In this document: in pieces, positions 7,554-17,600 of the stretch
Position numbering within the stretch: position 1 is the first letter of the stretch
Layout of the letters: each line of letters starts with the position of its first letter
NCBI RefSeq assembly: GCF_014646075.1
Contig: NZ_BMMT01000005.1
Coordinates: 124,001-188,000, forward strand
From: Saccharopolyspora thermophila
Lineage (GTDB): Bacteria; Actinomycetota; Actinomycetes; Mycobacteriales; Pseudonocardiaceae
Reading direction: 5' to 3'
Length of the DNA: 64,000 bases
Translations under genes and position numbers: made by a program
The notes under the pieces: model-generated
Told to the model about the DNA's origin: nothing
Database searches by the model: none
Seen by the model: only the letters and a program-made list of their open reading frames with translations

Positions 7554-10319
7554 CTATCGGTTCCGGATGGTGATTCGCTGGTGTAGCTCGGGATCGAGGT
7601 GGCCGGCGCTGAGGTCGCGCAGCGGCACCATGAACCAGGGCTGGGGGCCTCCTCCTGGCCGGTAGATCGGGACGAAGGCTTGGTGGGCGAGGGAAATCGC
7701 GTAGTCGACCGAGACTTCGTGGTGGGCGTTGAGAACTGCCGTACCGTGCCAGGGCATCACGCCTGAGCCGCCGAGCGGGATGAAGCGGAACCGGCCCGGG
7801 GTGGGGCGGATCGAGAAGCTCATACGGACGCGGTCGCGGCCCCACAGGGCCCCGTAGTTCAGGTCCGCGTCCACGTGCTTGTTGGCCAGGTAGGTGATCG
7901 TCTCCCGCCAGGTCAGGTCGAGCAGGTCGGCCCGGGCGGCCCGGACCTCCGCGGGCACTGTTCGGTCGCTCAGCTCGTAGGGGTCGGCGTAGATCTGCTG
8001 GGACCAGGCAAACGGGTCACCGCCGCGGTGCGGAACATCGACCGCGTGCAGGACCGAGCGGAACAACTCGACGAACCGCGGCTGGCCGGGGTGGCCCGGA
8101 TCGCGGGCGTCGGCTTCGGCGAGGACCGCCAGCGGGTCGCGGCGGATGTCCAGGCCCTCGAACGCGGCGGTGTACCGGGCCCGGTGCTCGTCCAGCAGTG
8201 CCGGGCGTTGCGCGCGGTCGCCGCAGTCCGGGTGCTCGTCGGCCGCGTCGTCGATGTCGCGCACCACGACGATGTCCCGCGCCCCGGTGCTGTCCAGCAG
8301 GTCCGCGAACGCCTCGTGGTAGCCCTGGTAACGCCCCGGCGCGCGGAACCGGAAGTGGCTGGGGTCCGCCAGCGCCGTCACCCGGATGCCCGGCGGGTGG
8401 ATCTGCCGGATCGCCGCGTCGAGCTGGAGCAGCCGCGCCAGCATCGCCACCTCAGCCAGGTCCGGCAGCCCGCCCAACGCCTTCAGCCGCGACCCGTCCT
8501 GCTTCGTCGGCGGGCCGAGCATCACCAGCGGCACCGGCAGATTCGCCTCGACCGCCGCGCGCATGTCCGACTCGGCCGCCTCCGGCGGGTACGCGGACCT
8601 CGCCGCGCCGAACGGCTTGGCCGTGATCACCCGCCACAACGCCCGCACGACGCCCTCCGTCCCGGCACGGACCCGCCGGCCCAGCTGCCGACCTCGCTCG
8701 ATGGCGTTGCCGCACAACGACTTCACGATCCGCCGCTGCTGCTCGGCGGTCAGCTCCACACCCCGGCGCCACACCGCGGGATGCGTGCTGAACTCGCCGA
8801 CCCGCAGCTGCGCGATCGACGTCGCGTGCGACAACCGCGGTTCGGCCGCGCGCGGCTCGCCCGCGACGTGCACGACGTGCCCGCGCCCGAGCGGGAGCGG
8901 GTGCGGCACCGACTCGAATGTCGCGACGCGCCACGTGTCCTCCACGCTGTCCTGCGCGGTGAACCCGGGCGCGCCGACCGCGACGACCACGGCGTCCGGG
9001 AACGCGGCCCGCAGCGCGCGGCGGTTGGCCGCCGAGTCGTCGAACGCCGCGATGAGCTCGTGGCCCGCCATGCCACGCAGCGCCGCCACCTTCTGATCGG
9101 CGATGCCCGCCACCGGGCCGTCGTCGGTGGTGTGCAGCGGTACGTGCCCGAGACCGCACCGGGCGAGGAGTTCCTCGGTGGCGTCCCGCATCCGGTGGCG
9201 CCGACCGGTCAGCCAGACGACCCGGCCCCCGGCGTGCTCGACGTCCCGCACGAAGCGGACCAGGCCCGGCGCCACCTCGTCGGTGAGCAGCGCGGTGCGC
9301 TGCCACGACAGGGCACCGCGGAACTCGGCGTAGCAGGCGTCCCAGTCCAGCCCCGGATGCCGGGCCGGCAGCCCGGTGCGTTCCAGGAACGGCCGCCAGG
9401 CCGCCTGGTACAGCCCCGGCAGCACCGGCAGGCTCGCCGCGTCGACGAGTTCGTCGACGTCATACCGCTTCCCCACCGCGGACAACGCCTCGCGGACGCG
9501 CCGCCGCGGGTGCAGCGCGCAGAAGTCGAGGTCCACCGCGACGAGCGGCTGCGGCGAGCGCTCGTCACGTCGGCGTCGGGCGCCGGCCTCCCGGACGAGC
9601 TGGAGCACGTGCCGCACGAGTTCGTCCTGCTGCGCCGCAACGCAGTGCACGAACGGCCGCCACGGGTGCTCGCCCGCGAACGCCGCCGCCGCGTCCTCGG
9701 ACAGGTAGCGCAGCTCCTGCGTCAGCACATCGTCCACGGCGGACAGCGCTCGCTGCTGCTCGACACCGGTGATCTCCGCCGCCGCCAGCACCAGGTCCAC
9801 GAGCTGCTGGTGCACCGCGGAAACGGCCCGGGACACCGCCGGCTCGGATTCCGCGGTGATCACCTCGGTGAGCAGGACCCGCCCGGTGGCCCCCAGCTCG
9901 GCATCCGCTTCCACACCGATGTCCCCGGCGGGCAGCAGGCCGGCGACGAGCAGCCCGCGGAACGTCACGACCACGGGCCGCACCACGAACTCCAGCAGGT
10001 AGTCCAACTCCGCCCACGAATCCGGCCTGCTCTCCAGGAACCGCTTCACCGGCAGCGCTTCGCCGCGGAACTGCTCACCCAGCAGATCGCGCAGCAGCAC
10101 CGCCTCCGCCGCCTCATCCGGCGGCACCACCTGGCAGTGCAGCGGCAGCAGGGCGTCCCGCGCGATCAGTTCCCGCGCACGTTGCCGCAGTCGGCCGGGA
10201 CCGTACACCACTTCTCCAATCGGATCTTCGCTGTTGCTGGGCACGTTGCGGCACCACGGGAGCGCGCGAACCGCGACACGGGGGATCAACGCCCCCGCAC
10301 CAGGGCGCGACAGAAGCAC
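7554..10319 (-). CDS. Large HAD-like / DIT1-PvcA-like fusion protein (paralogue 1, 921 aa)
   Basis: Function unknown; domain reading is mine. Residues ~255-450 look like a HAD-superfamily domain: motif I D263-L-D265, motif II T371 in WLTGRR, motif III K410, motif IV D427-D428 in AFDDSAANRR. Residues ~590-900 resemble the DIT1/PvcA (isonitrile synthase) family: LKALGGLPDLAE, then IHPPGIRVTALADPSHF and, near the end, VRMSFSI...GVMPWHGTAV. The usual Asp-Gly-Arg of the family is Asp-Pro-Ser here (A651-D-P-S), so catalysis may be altered. No signal peptide or membrane segment. Residues 1-250 match nothing I know but align with the second paralogue at 14607-18041 from ELDYLLEFVVRP onward. Start uncertain: GTG 10319 or GTG 10244. 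No oxygenase, NRPS or exporter lies alongside. Confidence 0.75.
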   Translation of the reverse strand: MLLSRPGAGALIPRVAVRALPWCRNVPSNSEDPIGEVVYGPGRLRQRARELIARDALLPLHCQVVPPDEAAEAVLLRDLLGEQFRGEALPVKRFLESRPDSWAELDYLLEFVVRPVVVTFRGLLVAGLLPAGDIGVEADAELGATGRVLLTEVITAESEPAVSRAVSAVHQQLVDLVLAAAEITGVEQQRALSAVDDVLTQELRYLSEDAAAAFAGEHPWRPFVHCVAAQQDELVRHVLQLVREAGARRRRDERSPQPLVAVDLDFCALHPRRRVREALSAVGKRYDVDELVDAASLPVLPGLYQAAWRPFLERTGLPARHPGLDWDACYAEFRGALSWQRTALLTDEVAPGLVRFVRDVEHAGGRVVWLTGRRHRMRDATEELLARCGLGHVPLHTTDDGPVAGIADQKVAALRGMAGHELIAAFDDSAANRRALRAAFPDAVVVAVGAPGFTAQDSVEDTWRVATFESVPHPLPLGRGHVVHVAGEPRAAEPRLSHATSIAQLRVGEFSTHPAVWRRGVELTAEQQRRIVKSLCGNAIERGRQLGRRVRAGTEGVVRALWRVITAKPFGAARSAYPPEAAESDMRAAVEANLPVPLVMLGPPTKQDGSRLKALGGLPDLAEVAMLARLLQLDAAIRQIHPPGIRVTALADPSHFRFRAPGRYQGYHEAFADLLDSTGARDIVVVRDIDDAADEHPDCGDRAQRPALLDEHRARYTAAFEGLDIRRDPLAVLAEADARDPGHPGQPRFVELFRSVLHAVDVPHRGGDPFAWSQQIYADPYELSDRTVPAEVRAARADLLDLTWRETITYLANKHVDADLNYGALWGRDRVRMSFSIRPTPGRFRFIPLGGSGVMPWHGTAVLNAHHEVSVDYAISLAHQAFVPIYRPGGGPQPWFMVPLRDLSAGHLDPELHQRITIRNR

Positions 10320-10604
10320 CGAATCATCCGGAGGAACGCGTGGCGAATCCGCGTTGTTCGGACCACGTGGCGGCCGCGATACATCAGGAATCGATCACGT
10401 CATGCCGCGGTTGGCGTGTTCCCGCCCCGCGGTGCATCCCCCGCCTGGGGCACGGGAACCGCTCGACAGCCCGGCCCGGGGTGGGCCGCGAAGTTCGGCC
10501 CGGGTGAACTCGTTTCCGCCGACCACCGAAAGCCCCGGTCAACGGGGGTGGCAGCGGGGCAGAGACGCGTCAACCCCAGGGATGACGCGTCTGTCGCCGA
10601 ATGG

Positions 10605-10904
10605 TCATTCGCCGTCGGTGAGTTGCACCAACGGAACGTATCCGCACTGCTCCATCCGGCGCAGTGCGGCTCGGCCGCGCTTGTCCAGTTCTCGCCGGGA
10701 AATCCAGCCGGCGGCGTAGTGCCGGTAGGACTGTGCGAGCAGCACCAGTTCCGCGAGGTGGTCGGCGTGCCGGCGCCGGAGTTCGTCCGGCAACTGCGGC
10801 AACGTCTCGACCTGGGCGTCCACCACGTCGTCGAGCAGCTGCGCGGACCGCAGGGCGCGCGTCCGGCGCCAGCGCGGCAGGCCCGAAAGGAACTTCGCGA
10901 TCAT
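10605..10904 (-). CDS. Hypothetical small protein
   Basis: A 99-residue hydrophilic protein, Arg-rich (RWRRTRALRSAQLLDDVVDAQ) and predicted mostly helical, with no membrane segment or recognised domain. ATG 10904 is preceded by GGATGG about 7 nt upstream; a TTG at 10925 is an alternative. It lies upstream of the 921-aa HAD-PvcA-like gene on the same strand but 285 nt away, so shared transcription is possible, not shown. Confidence 0.6.
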   Translation of the reverse strand: MIAKFLSGLPRWRRTRALRSAQLLDDVVDAQVETLPQLPDELRRRHADHLAELVLLAQSYRHYAAGWISRRELDKRGRAALRRMEQCGYVPLVQLTDGE

Positions 10905-11052
10905 CGACAGCCCATCCAGTAGCAATGCACCGATGCACCAGTTCGCTCGTATGGTTTACCCCTTATGAATCAGCCCGCCACTAGGAATGACCAAGAGATC
11001 GCTCTGAGTGCCGAAATATCGCCCGTTCGGACGCACCCGGTCGGCCGCCGAG

Positions 11053-11964
11053 TCAGCTGTACGGAGCCCACTGCGTGACGAGATCACCCTCTCGGAGGGT
11101 GCGCAGCCGCCGGTGCAGCTGCTCCCGCACCCCCGGTTTGCTGCGCAGGATCGGCAGGACTCCCGTGGTGATCTTGAGTTCGCGCAGCTCGCGCAGGACC
11201 GGGAAACCCTCCCACGCGGTGATGTCGAACCCGTAGGCCCGCGCCAGCTCGTCCTGCCACGACGGCGGGTGGCCCATCCGCAGCCGCCCCACCGCGATCG
11301 GCGTCAGATCCCACTCCGGCGGCCCGATGCACACCGAGTCCAGATCGCACAGCACCGGACCATCCGGCCCGCCGATCACGTTGCCCAGGTGCGCATCCGC
11401 GTGGATGACGCTCCGCGGCAGCGGAAAACTCAGCTCGGCCAGGCGCTCCTCGAGGTGGTCGCAACGCTGCTCCAGGAACGCCCGGTCCGCCGGGTCGATC
11501 TCCACCGCGTCGGCCAACCGGCGCCGGATGTCGGCCATCGGCTGCCAGTCCAGAAAGTTCGGAGACGCCGGCTTCGAGTGCATCCGGCGCAGCAGTTCCC
11601 CCAGATCGGCGCCGCTGGGCATCGGCCCGATCTCCGGGACGTGCTGCCACAGCGTCGCCAGGTGCTCCCCCACCTGCACCGGCTGGTCCAGTCCCGGCAG
11701 CAGGCGCACGGCCGGGACGTCGTGCACGGCCAGCCAGCGCGCCGCCTCGACGGCGTTGAAAGCGCGGTAGGTGAACGACGGGGAGAGCACGACGCGCACG
11801 ATGACGGGCTGCTCGCGAAGCAGGAAAACCCCGTTGTTGACGAATCTGATCAGCCGCGCGCCACGCGGATCCAGGCCGACGGACGCGCACACTTCGGTCA
11901 GTGCCAGCTCCAGCTCCGGCGGGGCGGACCGACCCTGTTCCACCTGGTATGTCTTCATGCCCAT
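11053..11964 (-). CDS. Aminoglycoside phosphotransferase (APH) family kinase-like protein
   Basis: A ~303-residue protein kinase-fold enzyme of the APH/choline-kinase group. The Brenner-type catalytic motif is HADAHLGNVI (Asp as base, Asn as metal ligand), followed by CDLDSVCIGPPEWDL with the metal-binding Asp and the conserved P-x-E-W-D segment. The N-lobe has the VNNGVFLL strand. The likely start is ATG 11964 (or ATG 11958), about 46 nt after the XRE regulator stop; the open frame extends to 12057. Substrate unknown; APH-like kinases phosphorylate small molecules and antibiotics. XRE-APH gene pairs recur in actinomycetes, so a shared regulon is plausible. Confidence 0.82.
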   Translation of the reverse strand: MGMKTYQVEQGRSAPPELELALTEVCASVGLDPRGARLIRFVNNGVFLLREQPVIVRVVLSPSFTYRAFNAVEAARWLAVHDVPAVRLLPGLDQPVQVGEHLATLWQHVPEIGPMPSGADLGELLRRMHSKPASPNFLDWQPMADIRRRLADAVEIDPADRAFLEQRCDHLEERLAELSFPLPRSVIHADAHLGNVIGGPDGPVLCDLDSVCIGPPEWDLTPIAVGRLRMGHPPSWQDELARAYGFDITAWEGFPVLRELRELKITTGVLPILRSKPGVREQLHRRLRTLREGDLVTQWAPYS

Positions 11965-12010
11965 GTTCTCAAACCGAGGGTGCCGGACCGGCTTACCCGC
12001 ATGGTCCGCC

Positions 12011-13381
12011 TCATGCCTGGCGGAACCGCCGGACGTCCTCGAACAGGTCGCGGACATCGGAGTTCATCCGATGCTTGCCCGCTTCCAGCTCCAACGGCTT
12101 GAGCCGGTCGGCGACCCGCGCGGACTTGACCCGCTCACCGAAATGCAGCGCCTGCCGCCCGACCTTGACACCCTCCTGCAGGTCGCCGGCCCGGAAGTGG
12201 TTGGTGGCCTGCAGGCTCAACCCGAACACGTGGGTGCGCTGCATGTCCGTCCCGTACGCCTCGTTGCACTTGATGGTCTCGGCGACGGCGATCGATGCGT
12301 GCTTCTTCGGGTCGAAGACGGCCAGCGCGTCGTGCGCGGAGCCGATCATGCCGTGCAGGTCGTTCTCGGTGAAGAAGCGCACCCAGTCCGGCGCCTCGTC
12401 CACGTTGGCGCGGGCGAACTCGTCCTTGGTGCGGCCCACCATCTTCTGCACCTGGTCGGGCTTGTTGAGCATCCCGTAGGCCCATGCCTCGTTGGCGCAC
12501 AGCACGGCCACGGTCAGCGCCGAACCCGACTCCTGCGCGGCGATCTGCCCGAGCTGGAACAGTTTCAACGCCTCGTTCGGCTCCTGGTAGTGCAGGTAGA
12601 CCCGGCCCATCCGGTAGAGAACGCTGGCCACCAGGCCGTCGTCATCGGCCTGCCTGGCGAACTCCAGGGCCTTGCCGAAGTGCCCACGTGCGGGGTCGAG
12701 CAACCCGATGTCGAACGACGTCCAGCCGGCGAGGCTGTGCATGTCCGCCAGGGCCACGAACAGCTGCTTGCGCACCGCCTCCGTGGCGGAGGACTCCAGC
12801 AGCTGCTGGGCCCAGGACAGCTGGGCCACCACGGCGTCGCGGCAGGTCCCGCCGCCGTAGCGGTAGTCGAGGTCGCGCAGGGCCTTGGTGGCGGCCTGGA
12901 TCTGCTGCACGTCGGTCATGCCGATGCGTGCCGGTGCCGGGGTCTGGGCGCTCGCCGGTACCCAGGAACTGTCCTCCGCGCCGAACACAGCTGCACCCAT
13001 GGTCACCGCCGCGGCGTGGGACAGGAACTTCCGACGCTTCACCGACTCGTCCTCCTCAGCATCGGGGGCGTTGCGTGCTTTCGCGACCCGCATCGCGGTA
13101 GCCCCGTCGTAGGCGAGGCCCATGTAGCCCCGCGGAATTCCCAACCCGTCGGCGATCCGGGCCAGCACGTCGTAGGCCATGACCTGCCGCCCCTTGAGGA
13201 TCTCGGACACCTCGGACTGCGACTGCCCCGTGGAGGCTGCGATCTGACGTTGCGAGACGCCATGCCGACGGAGTTGCCGGTAGATCTCACTGACGTCGCG
13301 CCGCGCCAGCGCATCCCGCATCTCCCGATCGTTCCAAACGTCGGGTGTAACGGGAGAGCCGCCAGAACCGATTCCGTTCAT
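12011..13381 (-). CDS. XRE-family regulator with TPR-like C-terminal region
   Basis: A 456-residue cytoplasmic regulator. The HTH lies at about residues 25-75 (RRHGVSQRQIAASTGQSQSE, then VLARIADGLGIPRGYMGLAYD). The rest is helical with TPR-like repeats (ARGHFGKALEFARQADD, LVASVLYRMGRVYLHY, NEALKLFQLGQIAAQESG), as in the large actinomycete XRE-TPR group that often pairs with DUF397 proteins. An internal RRKFLSHAAAVTMGAAVFG segment looks like a Tat signal but is mid-protein and common in this group. It is divergent from 13604 and upstream of the APH-like gene. Confidence 0.88.
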   Translation of the reverse strand: MNGIGSGGSPVTPDVWNDREMRDALARRDVSEIYRQLRRHGVSQRQIAASTGQSQSEVSEILKGRQVMAYDVLARIADGLGIPRGYMGLAYDGATAMRVAKARNAPDAEEDESVKRRKFLSHAAAVTMGAAVFGAEDSSWVPASAQTPAPARIGMTDVQQIQAATKALRDLDYRYGGGTCRDAVVAQLSWAQQLLESSATEAVRKQLFVALADMHSLAGWTSFDIGLLDPARGHFGKALEFARQADDDGLVASVLYRMGRVYLHYQEPNEALKLFQLGQIAAQESGSALTVAVLCANEAWAYGMLNKPDQVQKMVGRTKDEFARANVDEAPDWVRFFTENDLHGMIGSAHDALAVFDPKKHASIAVAETIKCNEAYGTDMQRTHVFGLSLQATNHFRAGDLQEGVKVGRQALHFGERVKSARVADRLKPLELEAGKHRMNSDVRDLFEDVRRFRQA

Positions 13382-13603
13382 TTAGACCCCCTGACGCTCT
13401 GCACGGGCGTTGGTCGCAGGGTAAGGGCACTGCGGCAACGCGGTGAAGTGCGGTTCGGTAGAGGTGATCGGCGGGGCTGAAGTCCGCCGACCGCTCGTCG
13501 TTGCCGTTGGCCCGGTCACCGCCCTGCCACTAGGCGATGAGGGCCATCCCGTTCCAATCTAGTCAGCACAGGCGAACCGAGCACGGATGGGAACGGACGA
13601 ACA

Positions 13604-13849
13604 ATGCGGAATGCCCACGGCGCGAACGGCCAACCGGCCGAGGACACTGCGCCGTCCGCGGTTCGTCACCGGTGGTGGCGGGTGGAATGCCGGGATGTGG
13701 CGAACACCCACCGCGTCCTGACCGTGCTGGTCAACCGGGACAGGGTGGTGCTCGTCGGACCGCCCGGCCGCGCCGCGGTGCTGTCGAGGGTCGGCCTCGC
13801 CGGGCTGACGACCGCGCTGCGGGACGCCGCTGTGCAGGCGAGAAAGTGA
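13604..13849 (+). CDS. Hypothetical small protein
   Basis: An 81-residue protein with a Gly/Ala-rich N-terminus and a beta-rich middle (VLTVLVNRDRVVLVGPPGRAAVL) ending in a helix. A GGGAACGGA stretch precedes the ATG. It is transcribed divergently from the XRE regulator and lies 13 nt before the next small gene, so both probably form a short operon. No recognised family; coding potential is supported by GC-rich third positions and context only. Confidence 0.6.
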   Translation: MRNAHGANGQPAEDTAPSAVRHRWWRVECRDVANTHRVLTVLVNRDRVVLVGPPGRAAVLSRVGLAGLTTALRDAAVQARK

Positions 13850-13862
13850 CGGTGACGTTTCG

Positions 13863-14201
13863 GTGGATGAGATCCTGGGGCAGGTGCTGCGCAACGCGGT
13901 GCGGGAGCGGCTCGACATGCTGAGCGAGCTGGCGAACCGCGCTGACGCCCCGTCCCTGCTCTCCGTTGCGCGTTCCGAGCTACCTCGGCTCACGGAGGGA
14001 TGGCGAACGCTGCTCGCCGCTCACGACGCCGACGACAAGGGCAACTGCCCGGAGTGCTCGAGCCGCTGGCGCCCGCAGAAGGCACCGTGCTCGGTGTGGC
14101 GCTCGGCCTACGACCACCTGGTGGCAGGTGCCCTGGCACCCCGTCCCGCACGGCACCAGCGCCCGGCGCACGCTCTGCGCCCGGCGGCGCCGGTGCCGTA
14201 A
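13863..14201 (+). CDS. Hypothetical protein with Cys-rich (zinc-ribbon-like) segment
   Basis: A 112-residue protein beginning at GTG 13863. The first 60 residues are helical; a C-P-E-C pair followed by another Cys (APCSVW) near residues 63-80 hints at a metal site, but a fourth Cys is missing. The tail is Arg/Pro-rich and low complexity. Immediately downstream of the 81-residue gene, probably co-transcribed. Small genes of this kind opposite XRE regulators are common in Pseudonocardiaceae; function unknown. Confidence 0.6.
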   Translation: MDEILGQVLRNAVRERLDMLSELANRADAPSLLSVARSELPRLTEGWRTLLAAHDADDKGNCPECSSRWRPQKAPCSVWRSAYDHLVAGALAPRPARHQRPAHALRPAAPVP

Positions 14202-14456
14202 AGCCGGCGGACTCGGCCCCGGACAGCAACACCTCCTCCCCGACCCGGGGTGCCGAGCAACCGCCAGGTGGCGGCCGACGGGCGATCAGTCGTGCATCCC
14301 CGACCTCGGCTGGCGCCCGCCGGCCGCCACCGCGAGACCACAACTGCACAGACTTCCGCGGGCTGGTGCTGACGCACTCCCCTCCCCCCGACCGGTGCCG
14401 GTCCGCGGACTCCAACCACTCCGGACACCCGTTTCCCCGGACGGACCCGGAGTTTG

Positions 14457-14502
14457 GAAGGGTCCTGGTGCTCGTTTCCCCGACCGAGCCCCAGGACCCT
14501 TC
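14457..14502. terminator. Bidirectional terminator hairpin
   Basis: Lies in the 405-nt non-coding stretch 14202-14606. A 12-bp perfect stem GAAGGGTCCTGG / CCAGGACCCTTC, extended after one mismatch by GCTCG / CGAGC. It sits between two convergent genes. Nothing else was recognised in 14202-14606. Confidence 0.7.
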
Positions 14503-14606
14503 TTGTCGGTACGTCCGGCACCCCCGTTCCCCGCCAAGTCCGGTCCCGGCACCCGGCTGGCTCCCGAAGACCTCGGCGTTTGCCTGAAGTTGGGCGACCG
14601 GCGGGG

Positions 14607-17600
14607 TTACCTGCGGCGGAGGCGGGCTCGGGCTGCGAAGTCCTCGTCGAGGCGGACTCCTGGGTGGGGGGCCGTGCCCCGGGGTGTCGGGACCGCTGGT
14701 CGGTCGACCAGGTGGGTTCGGTCCGCTGGGACCATTGCCCAGGGTTGGCGGGGGCCCAGCAGCGGCGAATACACCGGGACGAATCCCTGGTCCAGCAGGG
14801 AGATCGCGAAGTCCACCGCCACATGACCGCGCGGGTCCAGCACCCCCGTGCCCTGCCAGGGCAACAGCCCCGAGCCGCCGAGGTAGGTGAAGCCGAGGCA
14901 GCCCTTGCGGACCGCGCTCAGCGTCAACCGCACCCGGTTCGGAAACATCCGCTCGTAGCCGAGCTCGTCGTCGACCTGCATGGTCGCCAGGTAACGGATG
15001 ACGGTGTGCCACGCGCGGCGCAACACCGCCCGGCGGGCCTGCCGCACCTCCGCCGACACGCCCTGGTCGGTCACGTGGTAGATGTCGGCATAGACCAGGG
15101 TGGACCACTCCAGCCGGTCGATGCCCTGCGGCACCGTGACCGGCACCGAGTACACCAGCGACATCAGGATTTCCCGGAACAGTCCGATGACGTGCGGCGC
15201 GAACTCGTCCGCCGTCGCCGTCCACCGGTGCACCCGCTCCAGCGTCCGCAGCGGGTTGTCGGTGATGTCGAAGCGGCGCAACGACTCGCTCAGCAACCTC
15301 CGGTACCGGGCGACACGCTTCGCCCGCTCCGCCTGGATGCCCGGGCCGAGCCGCCGCTCGGCCACCACGTCGATGTCCTCCACCGCGGTGCGGTCGCCGA
15401 TGCCGACCAGGTCGACGTACTCCCGTAGCTTGCGCTGGTAGGCGTCGGTGATCGAGGCGGGCCGAGTCCGGAAGTGCCGCCCGTCGGTGAGGATGTGGAA
15501 GCGCAGGCCCGGCGGGTACACCGCGCTGACCGCGCGATGCATCTCCCGCAGCCGGGCCATCCCGCCGAGCTCAGCGAGGTCGGGCAGCGGGCCGGCGGCC
15601 TTCAACCGGTTCAGGCACTGCTTCACCGGGAAGCCGAGCAGCACCACGTCGATCGGTTCGCCGCGCCGCACGAGCGGTTCGGCGTCCGCCCGCAGGTCCG
15701 CCAGCTGGTAGTTGGACCGCGACCCCTTGATGAACTGCTTGCGGGTGAACACGTGATGCAGCGCGGCCAGCACGCGCTCGTCGTCGCGCTGCTCGTCCAG
15801 CCCGAACTTGGCGACCGCGCCGCGTCCGGTGCGGGCCGCCGCGCGGTCCGCGTCGGCCAGCACGGAGTCCACAATGGAATACGTCTCGCGGGCGGTCAGG
15901 TGCACGGCCCAGCGCTGCGCCAGCCGGTTCCTGCGCAGCGCGCCGATCTGCAGTTCCTCCAGCGAATGCGTGTTGGACAGCCGCGGGCCGACGCGCGCGC
16001 CCGGGCGCGGGGTGGTCTCGAAGGTGGCGATCACGCCCGCGCCGTCGGCGACCGGCCGGTCCGGGAGGCGTTCCACGGCGAGGCCGGGGATCTCCACCGC
16101 CACCGGCAGCGCTTCGCCAAACTCCTTGGTGACCGCGATGCGGTTGGCCAGCGCGTCGTCGAAGACCGCGACCACGTCGAGGTCGCCGAGCTCGCGCAGC
16201 TTCTCCACCGTCAGCTCCGAGTGCGAGCGGGCGCTGTCCTCGGGCAGGCACAGCAGCGTCGCGTCCGGCACCCCGGCGGCGGCCAGGACCTCCTCGGTGT
16301 GCGCCCGGAACCGCTTGCGCCGACCGGTGTAGAACACCACCCGGCCGCCGGCGTCCTGCACGTCCCAGACGAACCGAGCCAGGCCGGCGTTGACGCTGTC
16401 GGTGCGCAGCTTCTCCCGCGGCCGGGACAGAAAAGCCCGGACGAACTCCACCCGCACCTGCTCCCAGTCCACCGCCGGGTAGCGCTCGCGCAGTCCGCTG
16501 AGCTCGACGAAGTTGCGCCAGCTGCCGGGCGCATGAGTGGGCAGCACCGGCAGCGTGCCGGGACCGGCGAGTTCGAAGATGCCCTCCGGCGCGCCGGGCC
16601 GCGGTCCGGCGACCGAGCGGGCGGCGTCCAGAATGCGTTGCAGCGGGACGAGTCCGCACAGGTCGATGTCGATGACCACGGTCGGCTGCGGGACCCGGGC
16701 GTCGCGACGGCGTCGCTGGGCGCGCTGCTCGACCCTCTCGAGCACCGATCGAAGCACCGCGTCCTGCGATTCCGGCACGGTGTGCGCGTAGCACTGCAAC
16801 GGCTGTTCGCCGGAGAGCAGGTCGGCGGTGTGCGGGGCGAGGTAGCGCAGTTCCTCGGCGATGACCCGGTCGACCGCGCCGCGCACCCGGCCTTCGTGGC
16901 GCCCGGCATCCAGGCGGCTGAACCCGGCGCTGAGCCGGTCCAGCGTGCTGACCAGCGCGCGCACCCCACCGTCCACCTCGGACTGGTCGGGTTCGTGGCT
17001 GATCCGCGCGTAGTCGGTGACCACGATCCGGCCGGTGGCCTGCAGTTCCGGGGACAGCTCGAAGGCGACCCCGGTCTCGTCCAGGTTGAACAGCCCGACG
17101 CGGTGGCTGTCCAGAGCCAGCCGGAACGCGCGCAGCAGCGGTCGGACGAAGTGCTCCAGGAAGTACTCGAGTTCGTCCTCGCGGCGCTCGAAGCGGTTGT
17201 CCAGCACGACCCGCAGCAGCCCCGGGGTGCCGTCGGCGGCCGGGCGCAGCAGCGCGGGCAGCGTGGCGGCGATGGTGCCGCCGGGGTGGGTCGGGTGCGC
17301 CGGGGCGGGTTCGGTGAGGCGGGTCAGTGCGGTCGAACCGGTGGCGGTGTCCACCACGGCCGCGGGCACCGGCTGGGTGGCGCAGTGCATCCGCAGGTTC
17401 GGGTCGGACTCCACGATGGACGAAAGCCGTTCCCAGCCACGCAGCTGGGTCAGCGCGCTCTCCCGCGGACCGCTGGCCTGCAGCTGCACGGTGCACCGCG
17501 GGCTGCTGATGGTGATCCGGTCGTCGGGGAACGGGACGCTGCGGTCGGGGCCGGTCACCGCGGCGAGGCACTCCTCGGCCAGGTCGTGCCGCGCGCAGAC

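Noticed and set aside
7875-10922. A 1015-residue plus-strand frame
   Set aside because: Antisense to the HAD-PvcA-like gene, composition is shadow-like and no domain is visible; the minus frame has HAD and PvcA motifs.
12886-13030. Tat signal peptide in the XRE regulator
   Set aside because: The RRKFLSHAAAV segment is internal, well after the HTH domain; such segments are common in this regulator group and are not exported.
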